Origin: Lacustribacter sp964460315
GTDB taxonomy: Bacteria > Pseudomonadota > Gammaproteobacteria > Burkholderiales > Burkholderiaceae_A
Direction of reading: 5' to 3'
Length of the DNA: 64,000 nt
NCBI GenBank assembly: GCA_964460315.1
Contig: CAYWPQ010000005.1
Location: 1 to 64,000, forward strand
A model generated the notes under the pieces. It searched no databases. It had not been told where the DNA came from and worked only from the letters and a program-made list of their open reading frames with translations. Shown here piece by piece: positions 16,607 through 25,570 of this stretch; within the stretch, counting starts at the first letter, position 1, and each line of letters starts with the position of its first letter. Made by a program: the position numbers and the translations under genes.

Positions 16607-17932
16607 TTACGCCACCTTCTTTTGGTCTGAGTGGCTGTCAAAAAACTGCTCGTCTTCCGTTGAACCCTTGAGCGCTGCGGTGGATGCGTCACGCTCGATG
16701 GTGGTGGTCACCGCGTCGAAGTAGCCGGTGCCAACCTCGCGCTGATGCTTCACCGCGGTGAAGCCCTTTTCAGCGGCGGCGAACTCGGCCTGCTGAAGCT
16801 CCACGAAAGCGCTCATGTTGTCACGCGCATAGCCATAAGCCAGGTTGAACATGGAGTAGTTCAGGCTGTGGAATCCGGCCAAGGTGATGAACTGGAACTT
16901 GTATCCCATGGCGCCGAGCTCACGCTGGAACTTGGCGATGGTGGCGTCGTCGAGATTCTTTTTCCAGTTGAACGATGGCGAGCAGTTGTAAGACAACAGC
17001 TTGCCGGGGAACTGCTTGTGAATCGCTTCAGCAAACGCCTTGGCAAAGGCAAGGTCAGGCTTGCCGGTTTCACACCAGATCATGTCCGCGTAAGGCGCAT
17101 AGGCCAGTCCGCGGGAGATTGCCTGATCAAGACCAGGCTTCGTGCGATAGAAACCTTCAACGGTGCGTTCACCGGTCAGGAAGGGACGATCATTTTCATC
17201 GACATCGGAGGTGACCAGATCAGCGGCCTCGGCATCCGTTCGTGCGAGCAAGACCGTGGGCACACCCGAAACGTCGGCAGCAAGACGCGCGGCGACAAGC
17301 TTGGCGACGGCCTCGCGGCTGGGGACAAGAACCTTGCCGCCCATGTGACCGCACTTCTTGACGGAGGCCAGCTGATCTTCAAAGTGAACACCGGATGCGC
17401 CGGCGTTAATCATGGACTTCATCAGTTCAAAGGCATTCAGCACGCCACCAAAGCCCGCCTCAGCGTCAGCCACGATGGGCAAGAAGTAGTCGACATAGCC
17501 GGGGTCACCGGGGTTAAGACCTTCCATCCACTGAATCTGGTCGGCACGGGTGAGTGTGTTGTTGATGCGGTTCACAACCTGGGGAACCGAATTGGCGGGA
17601 TAGAGGGACTGGTCGGGGTACATCTCTCCGGCGAGGTTCGCATCACCAGCAACCTGCCAGCCTGAGAGATAAACGGCCTTCAGCCCAGCCTTGGCCTGCT
17701 GAAGGGCTTGGTTGCCCGTCAGTGCGCCCAGGCTGTTGACGAAGGGCTCGGTGTTCACCAGGTTCCAGAGTTTCTCGGCGCCGCGCTTGGCAAGGGTGTG
17801 CTCGGGCTGCAGCGAGCCGCGAAGACGGACCACATCAGCGGCGGTGTATCCGCGCTTAATGCCGCGCCAGCGGGGGTTTTCTGACCAATCTTTTTGAAGT
17901 TTCTGTGCTTCGATTTCACGCGTTGACATCAT
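16607..17932 (-). CDS. aceA: Isocitrate lyase
   Basis: Splits isocitrate to glyoxylate and succinate, the first step of the glyoxylate shunt. The 441-residue length fits the family. The catalytic motif KKCGHMGGKVLVPS carries the active-site Cys, and other blocks are typical (WQVAGDANLAGEMYPDQSLYP; NCSPSFNWKK). The first of two adjacent ATGs (17932) has GGGAG six bases upstream and is chosen. That ribosome-binding site lies inside a perfect inverted repeat of the leader. The upstream region shares elements with the aceE promoter, so both genes may answer to one regulator of carbon use. Confidence 0.97.
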   Translation of the reverse strand: MMSTREIEAQKLQKDWSENPRWRGIKRGYTAADVVRLRGSLQPEHTLAKRGAEKLWNLVNTEPFVNSLGALTGNQALQQAKAGLKAVYLSGWQVAGDANLAGEMYPDQSLYPANSVPQVVNRINNTLTRADQIQWMEGLNPGDPGYVDYFLPIVADAEAGFGGVLNAFELMKSMINAGASGVHFEDQLASVKKCGHMGGKVLVPSREAVAKLVAARLAADVSGVPTVLLARTDAEAADLVTSDVDENDRPFLTGERTVEGFYRTKPGLDQAISRGLAYAPYADMIWCETGKPDLAFAKAFAEAIHKQFPGKLLSYNCSPSFNWKKNLDDATIAKFQRELGAMGYKFQFITLAGFHSLNYSMFNLAYGYARDNMSAFVELQQAEFAAAEKGFTAVKHQREVGTGYFDAVTTTIERDASTAALKGSTEDEQFFDSHSDQKKVA

Positions 17933-17937
17933 GGTTC

Positions 17938-17969
17938 TCCCTAGGAAATTGGTGTGTCTATCCTAGGGA
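17938..17969 (-). promoter_or_regulatory. aceA: aceA leader hairpin covering the ribosome-binding site
   Basis: TCCCTAGGA (17938-17946) and TCCTAGGGA (17961-17969) are perfect inverted copies with a 14-base spacer, just upstream of the aceA ATG. In the aceA mRNA the 3' arm includes the GGGAG ribosome-binding site, so folding would hide it. The repeat could equally be a DNA operator, since CCTAGG is a palindrome. The repeat itself is certain; the role is inferred. Confidence 0.55.
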
Positions 17970-18047
17970 AAACTGTTGCTGCGCAATACTTTTTTTTACA
18001 GATTTATGAAATTAAAAAACCATTAAAAATCATTGGGTTATAAGCGA

Positions 18048-18148
18048 TTTTCACAATGCGAAACGACGTTTGATGCGCTGAAAAGGAATATTGATGCAAT
18101 GCGTCATGAACATATCGCATTATGAAAACCAAATTTCGTATTAAGGAA
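18048..18148. promoter_or_regulatory. aceA upstream region with operator-like repeats
   Basis: Three related elements lie 115-216 bases upstream of aceA: TTTTCACAATGCGAAA (18048-18063), the inverted TATCGCATTATGAAAA (18113-18128), and the partial TTTCGTATTAAGGAA (18134-18148). The first two are reverse-complement relatives (14 of 16 match). The aceE upstream region has the same kinds of element. The rest of the 216-base gap (17933-18148) is AT-rich and carries no gene. Confidence 0.5.
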
Positions 18149-20680
18149 TCAACTCGCTTCCCGCAATGTTCGCCAAGCCGGGGCCTGAAGAACGGACCGA
18201 AGCGCGAACCAGCCCGCAACAAGGGAAACTGACGCCCCCACCAAGGAGCCCAGAAGAAGGACCGACCAACGAACATCCAGCGAAAGCGAAAAAATTTGTT
18301 CAGCAAGCACATGGCCGATGGCGAGCGCTGCTGCGGAGGCCAAAAACCCTGCCACCGCGCCCACCAGAATCAGTTCGATCGCCTGGGCCACAGCAAGCTG
18401 ACGACGACTTGCGCCAAGGGCGCGAAAGACTGCTGCCTCACGCAGTCTGGCATCTTTGGTTGAAAGCAGCGCCGCCCAAAGCACCAGCACGCCACTGACC
18501 AGAGCGAAACCGAAGAGCAGCTGAACAGCAGAGATCACCTGGCTAAGAATGCGCTGCAGCTGATTCACGAGTGCGGAGAGATCGAACACGGTCAGCCCTG
18601 GGAACTTACTAAGCAGCCGTTTGGTGAGATCCACGGTGGGCATGCCTTGATCGTCGGCCGGAACATGCACGGAGGTAATCCAGCTCTGCGGAGCGTCAGC
18701 CAACGCCGCCGGTGTGAGGATCATGAAGAAATTGACCTGCATGGAATCCCAGCGCAGCGCTCGGAAATTTTGCACCATCACCTCAACCGGTTCGCCAGCG
18801 ATATCAAAGGTGAGACGGTCGTTCAAACGGATGCCAAGGGTCTGCGCAATGCCAACTTCAACCGAGACCTGTTTGAGGTCTGGGTCCATGGGGGTTCCCG
18901 AAACAAGACGGTTGTAGGCAGGAATGGTGTCGCTGTAGGTGAGGTTGAATTCACGATCGAGAAGTCGCTGGGCACGATCGCTTTCGTATTTGGAAAGGTC
19001 AATGGCTTCATCATTGATGGCGACCAGCCGGCCGCGAATCATTGGAAAGATGACGGGCGAACCAAGACCGGATTCGCGAATGGTGTCGGCGACGCCAAAA
19101 CGCTGATCACTTTGAATATTGAGAACAAAACGATTGGGCGCGTCGGGCGGCGTTGAGAGCTTCCATGCCTTGACCAGGTCGGCCTGTACGGTGGTCAGCA
19201 GAAAAAGTGCAGTGAGCGCCATGGCCACGCCCTGAATCTGCAGGGCCAACACCCCACCACGTCGCTTCAGACTTCGACTGGTGCTGTTCCAAGCCCATCG
19301 CCACACGCCCCAGCTGGACTGTGTTGACACCACCGATCCGGTCGAGGGCAAGAGCCGAAAGACCAGCCATGACAGCACGGCGAACACCAGGGCGGCCATT
19401 CCAAAGCCGCCGGCGGTAATGAGCGAAAGCTGCGCATTGCCCGTGCCAAGCCAAAGCAAGAGCCAGACGGCCACCAACATCAAGCCCGCCCAGAGGCGGC
19501 CTGACACCGAGCTCACACCAGTGTCCTGTCGCAGTACGCGAACCGCAGGAACGCGCTTGAGCGCAAAAAGCGGCGGCACCGCAAAGCCCAACACCATGGC
19601 CATGGCCACACCCGAAGCCTGCAGCAGAGGCAGCCAGGACACCGCCGCCAACGGAAGCGCTAGATACTTTGAGGCCAGCGCAGCGAGCGACAGCTGCACC
19701 AGCCAGCCCAGCGCAAGCCCGATCAGAATCGATGCCACGGTCGCCATAGCAAGCTCAAGTACCCACCACTGAATGAGGCGGGCCTGAGTGGTACCAAGCG
19801 ATTTCAAGACCGCACAGGTCTGAAGATGACGGGCGACAAATCGTTGACTCGCCAGGGCCACAGCGGCGGCGGCCGTGAGCGATGCCAGCATGCCCGTGAG
19901 CGACAGAAAGGCGTAGGCGCGTTCCAGCGCATTCGAGAGTTCAGGACGCGCGTTGTCAATCGTCTGAACACGCTGACCTCGATCGAGCGTGGGTGTGATG
20001 GCCTGGGTGAAGGCATTGATCTTGGCGGAAGATTCACCCACCGGCGTGGCCAGCCAGAGTCGATAGCTGATTCGGCTTCCTGGCTGAACCAGTTCCGTGT
20101 CGGCCAGACGCTCGTGACGAATCATCACCCTTGGCGAGAGATTCACGAAGTTCATTCCGCGATCGGGCTCTTGAATGATCAAACCCGCGACGCGAAACTG
20201 AACGGCGCCAATACGAAGTGGATCACCGATATTCAGATTCAGTGAAGCGGCCAGCGCTGGGTCCACCCAAGCCTCATCAAGACCAAGTGCAGGATTACGA
20301 ACCCGACTGGTGGCCGTTTGAATTTCGATGGCCCCGCGCAAGGGATAACCTTCGGTGACGGTTTTCACCGCCGACAACACGCTCTGAGCCGAATTCCCTT
20401 CGCCCACCTGAGCCATGCTTGGAAACTGGCTTCCCAGCACCAGACGAAGATTGCGCTGGATGGCTTGTTCCACCCACTCGCTGGGGGTGACCCGATCCGA
20501 GATCATGACGAGATCTGCGGCAAGTGTGGCTTGAGCGTCGGTGGCAAGGGCCTGGCGCACGCGATCCGCAAGCAGGCCCACGGCACTGACCGCTGTCACG
20601 GAGATGACAAGAGCAAGACAAAGCAGCGTTGCACCACCTTGCCGAAGATCACGCCATGTCAAAAACCAAGCTAGCTGCAT
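18149..20680 (-). CDS. Large FtsX-type ABC permease (YbbP-like)
   Basis: 843 residues with two FtsX-like halves: an N-terminal membrane segment (about 14-37), a periplasmic domain, a cluster of membrane segments in the middle (about 245-460), a second periplasmic domain, and three C-terminal segments (about 715-835). The motif REAAVFRALGASRRQ near the C-terminus is the ATPase-contact type. The layout fits YbbP, the partner of YbbA in E. coli. It is the last gene of a five-gene operon, overlapping the preceding permease by 10 bases. It has no ATPase of its own and presumably uses the one encoded at 22990-23661. The substrate is unknown, with lipids or lipoproteins plausible for this class. Confidence 0.85.
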   Translation of the reverse strand: MQLAWFLTWRDLRQGGATLLCLALVISVTAVSAVGLLADRVRQALATDAQATLAADLVMISDRVTPSEWVEQAIQRNLRLVLGSQFPSMAQVGEGNSAQSVLSAVKTVTEGYPLRGAIEIQTATSRVRNPALGLDEAWVDPALAASLNLNIGDPLRIGAVQFRVAGLIIQEPDRGMNFVNLSPRVMIRHERLADTELVQPGSRISYRLWLATPVGESSAKINAFTQAITPTLDRGQRVQTIDNARPELSNALERAYAFLSLTGMLASLTAAAAVALASQRFVARHLQTCAVLKSLGTTQARLIQWWVLELAMATVASILIGLALGWLVQLSLAALASKYLALPLAAVSWLPLLQASGVAMAMVLGFAVPPLFALKRVPAVRVLRQDTGVSSVSGRLWAGLMLVAVWLLLWLGTGNAQLSLITAGGFGMAALVFAVLSWLVFRLLPSTGSVVSTQSSWGVWRWAWNSTSRSLKRRGGVLALQIQGVAMALTALFLLTTVQADLVKAWKLSTPPDAPNRFVLNIQSDQRFGVADTIRESGLGSPVIFPMIRGRLVAINDEAIDLSKYESDRAQRLLDREFNLTYSDTIPAYNRLVSGTPMDPDLKQVSVEVGIAQTLGIRLNDRLTFDIAGEPVEVMVQNFRALRWDSMQVNFFMILTPAALADAPQSWITSVHVPADDQGMPTVDLTKRLLSKFPGLTVFDLSALVNQLQRILSQVISAVQLLFGFALVSGVLVLWAALLSTKDARLREAAVFRALGASRRQLAVAQAIELILVGAVAGFLASAAALAIGHVLAEQIFSLSLDVRWSVLLLGSLVGASVSLVAGWFALRSVLQAPAWRTLREAS

Positions 20681-21846
20681 CGAAGCGCCTCAACAATTCC
20701 AATTCGGGAAGCACGAACGGCAGGAATCATTCCACCTGCAACGCCCATGGCGACAGAGAACACCATCGAACCGATGGCGATGCCCATTGAGAGTTCAAAT
20801 CCGAACGCAAGTTCAGAAAAGCTTTGAAAATTGGTGGTTGAGAACTCAACCCACTGCATTCCAGAGGCCAGCAAGAGCCCGATCACGCCGCCCACCAAAG
20901 CCAAGGCCACAGCCTCGGCAAGAAAGGCAAGCAAAATGGATTGGCGCTGAAACCCAAGGGCACGCAGGGTTCCAATTTCTCGGGTTCGCGTGGCCACCGC
21001 GGCCTGCATGGTGATGGTGGCGCCGATAATGGCGCCGATCGAAAAAATACCGGCCAAGGTCAGGCCAAGAATTTGAATGAAGCGTGACAGCCCCGCCGAC
21101 TGCTCGGCGTAATAGTCGGCCTCGCGCTTAGCCGCCAAGGTGATTCGGGGGTCATTGTTCAGGCGTTCAACCAGAGAATCGTATTGCTGCGGGTCAGTGA
21201 GCCGCACCACAATGGATGAGTAGGCGTTACGCCGAAACGCCTGCATCAGCGAATTCACATCGCCCCAGATCTCCGAGTCAAAGCCGCTTCGCGCGCCATC
21301 CATGACTCCCACAACAATCCAGTCCCGTCCCCCAAACGACAGGGATTCGCCAATTTCGACGCCAGAGAACTGCGCCCTCACGCTTCGGCCAACCACAATT
21401 TCATTGGATCCCTCACGAAACATTCGTCCCTCGATCAGACTCACCTTGCGGCGCAAGGCCACACCCGTGGGCTCCATCCCCCGAATCATGGCGTTGGATA
21501 TCTTGCCGTTTTGCTTTTTGGGCAGACTGATCAGCATCACAATCTCACGCGATGCCAGCGGCTCGCCAATCACCGCCACCTCGGGAAGTGCAGCGACCAC
21601 CGCCGCCTGGGAACGCTCCAGGGCGCTCTGCACTTCGGTGGTGGAACCCTTGCGGGTCACGATCACATTGTCGGGCTCACCCGTGGCCACCAGAGTTCGC
21701 TTCAGCCCCGCATCAAGCATGAGCGAGGTGGCAAACACAAACACCACAAGCGCCATACCACCGGCTGTGAGCATGGTGGTGACACGACGAACCCAGAGGT
21801 TGCGTACGCTGTAGTGAAGTGGAATGGACGCGGATTTAAATTGCAC
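20671..21846 (-). CDS. ABC transporter permease, MacB/FtsX type (second of the operon)
   Basis: 391 residues: membrane segment about 23-47, periplasmic domain about 48-270, three C-terminal membrane segments, and the coupling motif TRTREIGTLRALGFQR. It shares its layout with the gene before it (21836-22993); both end in EGLRAI/EALRCS-like tails, so they look like paralogues forming a heterodimer. It overlaps both neighbours (11 and 10 bases), so translation is coupled. Confidence 0.88.
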   Translation of the reverse strand: MQFKSASIPLHYSVRNLWVRRVTTMLTAGGMALVVFVFATSLMLDAGLKRTLVATGEPDNVIVTRKGSTTEVQSALERSQAAVVAALPEVAVIGEPLASREIVMLISLPKKQNGKISNAMIRGMEPTGVALRRKVSLIEGRMFREGSNEIVVGRSVRAQFSGVEIGESLSFGGRDWIVVGVMDGARSGFDSEIWGDVNSLMQAFRRNAYSSIVVRLTDPQQYDSLVERLNNDPRITLAAKREADYYAEQSAGLSRFIQILGLTLAGIFSIGAIIGATITMQAAVATRTREIGTLRALGFQRQSILLAFLAEAVALALVGGVIGLLLASGMQWVEFSTTNFQSFSELAFGFELSMGIAIGSMVFSVAMGVAGGMIPAVRASRIGIVEALRCS

Positions 21847-22993
21847 GCAGGCCTTCCACGATTCTGATTTGGGACGACCGCCACGCGGGCACTGCGGCCG
21901 CTAGAAGGCCCACAGCGGCGGCAAGAATCATCTGCATCACGCTTGTGGTCTGGGCAACCTCAAAGACGGGAAAGATGGTTCCCATGGCCGAACCAAAAAG
22001 ATCCGCAACCGGAAGTGTAAGAAGCATACCGCCGATGCCACCAATCAGCGCAAGAATCAGCGACTCACCCACCACCAGCATGGCCACGAACAATGGCGAG
22101 AAACCCAAGGCTTTGAGAGTGGCGTATTCACCAATGCGTTCGCGGGCAGTCATGGACATGGTGTTGGCCATCACGGCCATGATGATGAGTATCACCACAT
22201 ACGACACAATCTGAATGGCCACCACGATGGCTTCGGTCATCGCCACAAAACCCAGCTGAAAGGCTTTTTCGGTCTCGGTGAGTGTCTCAAAAGAGGAATT
22301 CTTAAACAGCGCGTCAATCTGCAGGCTGATTTCGGCCGCGCGTGCCGGCTCACCAATTTCAACAATGAACACACCGGTGGAGTTCGGCGATCGCGGCAGA
22401 GCCCGACGCTTGGCCTCCTCGTTGAGGTAATCCCAGTGAAAGAACATCTGGGCGGTGTCCGTGGAAACCTGACGGCCCTCATAGATGCCCGCCACCAGAA
22501 ATTCCCAGTCGCCCGGGTAGATGGTGCCCTTGATGGTGATGTTGTCGCCCACCTGAATGCCATAGGTGTTGGCGATCTTTCGGCCGACCACTGTCGCACG
22601 CCGATCCTTGAAGAAGCGATCACGCTCGGCGTCGGTAAGAAGATATTCCGGGTAGGCCCGCAGATAGGTCTCTGGCTGAATCGCAAACTGAGGAAAAAAA
22701 TTCTTCGGTTCTTTGTAGATGCCGCCAAACCAATTGGCCCAGGACAAGCCCGTCACGCCGTCCACCTGCTTAATTCGTTCGGCATGCGACACCGGCAAGG
22801 GAAACACCAGCGAGATGGAATTGCGGGTGATCAGACGTGCGTTGGAGGCCCCCTCGGCCCCGGCATACCAGGCACTCACCACGGTGGACAGCAAACCAAA
22901 GGCCAGTGTTGCCACCATGAGCCCCACCAGGGTAAGGATGGCCCTGGCCTTATGGCGCCAGACATTTCGAAACATCAGATTCGCAATGATCAC
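21836..22993 (-). CDS. ABC transporter permease, MacB/FtsX type (first of the operon)
   Basis: 385 residues with one N-terminal membrane segment (about 17-41), a periplasmic domain, and three C-terminal segments; the coupling motif is ARERIGEYATLKALGFS. The start ATG overlaps the ATPase stop (ATGA). With the next permease it probably forms a heterodimeric channel driven by the shared ATPase and linked to the fusion protein. Confidence 0.88.
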   Translation of the reverse strand: MIIANLMFRNVWRHKARAILTLVGLMVATLAFGLLSTVVSAWYAGAEGASNARLITRNSISLVFPLPVSHAERIKQVDGVTGLSWANWFGGIYKEPKNFFPQFAIQPETYLRAYPEYLLTDAERDRFFKDRRATVVGRKIANTYGIQVGDNITIKGTIYPGDWEFLVAGIYEGRQVSTDTAQMFFHWDYLNEEAKRRALPRSPNSTGVFIVEIGEPARAAEISLQIDALFKNSSFETLTETEKAFQLGFVAMTEAIVVAIQIVSYVVILIIMAVMANTMSMTARERIGEYATLKALGFSPLFVAMLVVGESLILALIGGIGGMLLTLPVADLFGSAMGTIFPVFEVAQTTSVMQMILAAAVGLLAAAVPAWRSSQIRIVEGLRAI

Positions 22994-23661
22994 GGTGCGG
23001 ACTCGAGCTGACCTTTTTCCAGATGCACGACAGCACGAGCGTACTCGGCGGCTTTGGGGTCATGGGTGACCATGAGGATGGTTTTTTTTGTCTCGCGGTT
23101 GAGTTTCTGAAGCATGGTGAGGATATCCTCCGCGGACTGCCGATCCAGATCGCCCGTGGGTTCGTCGGCCACGATCAGATCGGGGTTGGTGATCAGGGCG
23201 CGGGCAATGGCCACGCGTTGCTGCTGACCGCCCGAGAGTTCGTTGGGCGTATGGTCCATTCGATCGGCAAGGTTGACCATCGATAAGGCCTGGGTCACGC
23301 GTTCTTTTTTCTCGGTCTCGGACACCTGGGTGAGCTGAAGTGGCAATGCCACGTTTTCAAAAGCCGTCAACACGGGAATGAGGTTGTAGAACTGGAAAAT
23401 GAAGCCAACATGTTCGGCGCGCCAGCGCGCAAGATTGGATTCCGAGAGCTTCGCGATGTCCTGGCCGTCGATCAGGATTTCGCCCGAATCAGGCCGATCA
23501 ATGCCCGCAATTAAATTCAACAGGGTGCTCTTGCCCGATCCTGATGGCCCCATGAGTGCCAAGAAATCTCCGCTGGCGATGGTCAGGCTAAGATCTTGAA
23601 GAACAGGCACCGTCTGGCCGCCACGCCGATAGCCCTTCGTCAGGTGCCGAAGTTCGATCAT
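22990..23661 (-). CDS. ABC transporter ATPase of the LolD/MacB/YbbA type
   Basis: 223 residues. Motifs: Walker A GPSGSGKSTLLNL, signature LSGGQQQRVAIA, Walker B LIVADEPTGDLD, and switch His in VTHDPKA. It overlaps the fusion-protein stop and the first permease start by 4 bases each. It is the only ATPase in an operon with three permeases and so presumably serves more than one of them. Confidence 0.95.
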   Translation of the reverse strand: MIELRHLTKGYRRGGQTVPVLQDLSLTIASGDFLALMGPSGSGKSTLLNLIAGIDRPDSGEILIDGQDIAKLSESNLARWRAEHVGFIFQFYNLIPVLTAFENVALPLQLTQVSETEKKERVTQALSMVNLADRMDHTPNELSGGQQQRVAIARALITNPDLIVADEPTGDLDRQSAEDILTMLQKLNRETKKTILMVTHDPKAAEYARAVVHLEKGQLESAP

Positions 23662-24782
23662 GGATTCTGGATCTTGACTCGCTGACCGTCGGCCAGATCG
23701 CCTGGTCGAATCACCACACGCTGGCCTGGGGAGAGTTGGCTTACTGGGACGAGATCCGTCTTCATGGCCTCGGCCGTGATGGTCAGTTTCACCTCACGGA
23801 CGCGATCGGCATCCAGCACATAAACATAGAGGCCATCGTCTCTGACGCGAATCGCCTGCCGATTCACTGCAACGATGGGCTTGCGCTCGGCATCCGAAAG
23901 CTGCCGCTCAAGAAAGACCACCTTGGCTGACATATCGGGAAGGATTCGGCTGTCCATCGAATCAAACTTGATCTTCACAAGCCGCGTGGCTTTGGATCGA
24001 TCAATCGTTGGCACCATTCGAATGACGGTGCCTGCAAAGCGTTCGCCTGGGAATGCGTCGAGGCCAATTTCGGCGGGCTGACCAATCGACAGCTTGCCCA
24101 GATTCGATTCCGAGACATCGGTTTCCACCTCAAGGGTGGACATGTCGGCAATGGTCACCACCGCACCTTTGGAATCAATCGCCGAAGAAAACGGTGTGAT
24201 GTTGTCGCCGACATTGGCGTTTTTGGTCAGTACAACCCCATTAAACGGGGCACGAATTTCAGTTTGTGCAAGGTTCGCCTCGGCAATCCGTTGATTGGCC
24301 AGCGATGCCTCCAGGGAAGCCTTGGCTTTATTGAGTCTCGCCACAGTGGTGTCATGGGATGAGGCTGAAATGAATTTCTGAGCAAGAAGCTGCTGACTTC
24401 GGTTGAAGTTCTGTTGGGCTTCTGCCAGTTCGGCTCGGGCAATGCCCACCTGAGCTTTGGCCTGCTCAAGCTGAGCCAGGGTGTCGCGGCTTTCCAGACG
24501 CGCAATCAGTTCTCCCGCCCGCACCACCGAGCCCTCGGCCACGCCAAGCCATTCAAGACGTCCCGTGGCCTTCGAGGCCAGTGCGGCCTTTCGCTGCGCC
24601 ACCACATAACCGGTGGAATTCAATACCGATACCGTTTGCGACGGATAGGCCTGGACCACCGGTGTGGTCTGAACCACGGGGGCCGAGCCCTGCCAGAGAT
24701 AGACGCCCACCAGACCCAGCACGGTGACCAAGACCGCCCATTTCCAGAATCGGAAAACCCCTGATAACGCGTTTGCAAGCAT
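23658..24782 (-). CDS. Membrane fusion protein of an ABC exporter (HlyD family)
   Basis: 374 residues: membrane anchor about 10-32 (WAVLVTVLGLVGVYLW), lipoyl half-motifs (about 80-105 and 205-235), a helical hairpin rich in Ala/Gln (about 105-190), then beta-barrel and C-terminal domains. Upstream in-frame codons reach 24872 but run into the divergent gene; the ATG at 24782 places the anchor close to the N-terminus. No strong ribosome-binding site is visible before it. It heads the five-gene ABC operon. Confidence 0.87.
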   Translation of the reverse strand: MLANALSGVFRFWKWAVLVTVLGLVGVYLWQGSAPVVQTTPVVQAYPSQTVSVLNSTGYVVAQRKAALASKATGRLEWLGVAEGSVVRAGELIARLESRDTLAQLEQAKAQVGIARAELAEAQQNFNRSQQLLAQKFISASSHDTTVARLNKAKASLEASLANQRIAEANLAQTEIRAPFNGVVLTKNANVGDNITPFSSAIDSKGAVVTIADMSTLEVETDVSESNLGKLSIGQPAEIGLDAFPGERFAGTVIRMVPTIDRSKATRLVKIKFDSMDSRILPDMSAKVVFLERQLSDAERKPIVAVNRQAIRVRDDGLYVYVLDADRVREVKLTITAEAMKTDLVPVSQLSPGQRVVIRPGDLADGQRVKIQNP

Positions 24783-24864
24783 GTTGATAAATTCGTAGGC
24801 TGAAACGTTGATCTTACGGGGAAACCCTCCCAGCCACCAATGAACCCACAACGGAGCAAACACC

Positions 24865-25563
24865 ATGAGCAAATCCTGGACAACGATACAGCGGCCTGAT
24901 GGCCAAAGCTTTGATGCCTATCTCAGCCTTCCCCCAACAGGAAAGGGCCCTGGCCTGGTTTTGATCCAAGAAATCTTCGGCGTGAACGAACACATTCGAG
25001 CGGTGGCGGACCAGTACGCCGCCGACGGATACTGCGTGCTTGCCCCCGATGTTTTCTGGCGCGACATTCGACGTGTGGAATTGGACTACAACCAGGCCGG
25101 GTTCGACCAGGGATTGGCTCTGATGGGCAAGATGCCGGTTGACGACATTGCCATCGACCTTAAAGCCTGTGTGGACACTCTGAGAAGCCACCCCAACAGC
25201 ACAAAAAAAGTGGGGTCACTTGGGTTTTGTATGGGAGGGCTTTTGAGTTTCGTGGCCGCAGCCCACGCTGGCGTGGACACCGCGGTCTGCTATTACGGCG
25301 GGGGTATTCATCAGAACCTGCATCGTGCGGCGTCCATCAAGTGCCCGATACTTTTTCACTTTGCAGAAAAAGATGCCTACATCCCTCAGTCTGCGGTGAC
25401 CTCAGTGAGACAGGCCATGACCGGTCGAGACAACGTTCGGCTGCTGGTGCACCCCGGTGTTGATCACGGGTTCAACTGCTGGCGCCGCCCGGCCTGGAAT
25501 CAAGTCACCGCGGCCCGGGCACGAGGCCAGAGCCTGGTGCATCTCGCCGAAACCCTTCGTTAG
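24865..25563 (+). CDS. Dienelactone hydrolase family protein
   Basis: 232 residues, alpha/beta hydrolase fold. The nucleophile elbow GFCMGG (Cys), a likely acid in EKDAYIP, and the His of HPGVDHGFNCW form the Cys-Asp-His triad of dienelactone hydrolases. The classic reaction opens dienelactone to maleylacetate in chlorocatechol breakdown, but no aromatic-degradation genes lie nearby and many homologues are general carboxyl-ester hydrolases. A GGAG ribosome-binding site precedes the ATG. It diverges from the ABC operon across 82 bases. Confidence 0.88.
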   Translation: MSKSWTTIQRPDGQSFDAYLSLPPTGKGPGLVLIQEIFGVNEHIRAVADQYAADGYCVLAPDVFWRDIRRVELDYNQAGFDQGLALMGKMPVDDIAIDLKACVDTLRSHPNSTKKVGSLGFCMGGLLSFVAAAHAGVDTAVCYYGGGIHQNLHRAASIKCPILFHFAEKDAYIPQSAVTSVRQAMTGRDNVRLLVHPGVDHGFNCWRRPAWNQVTAARARGQSLVHLAETLR

Positions 25564-25570
25564 ACATCCG

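Noticed and set aside
16745..17665. Long open frame (306 codons) on the plus strand within aceA
   Set aside because: It is antisense to a clear isocitrate lyase gene; its composition reflects the GC-rich complementary strand and no family features are seen.
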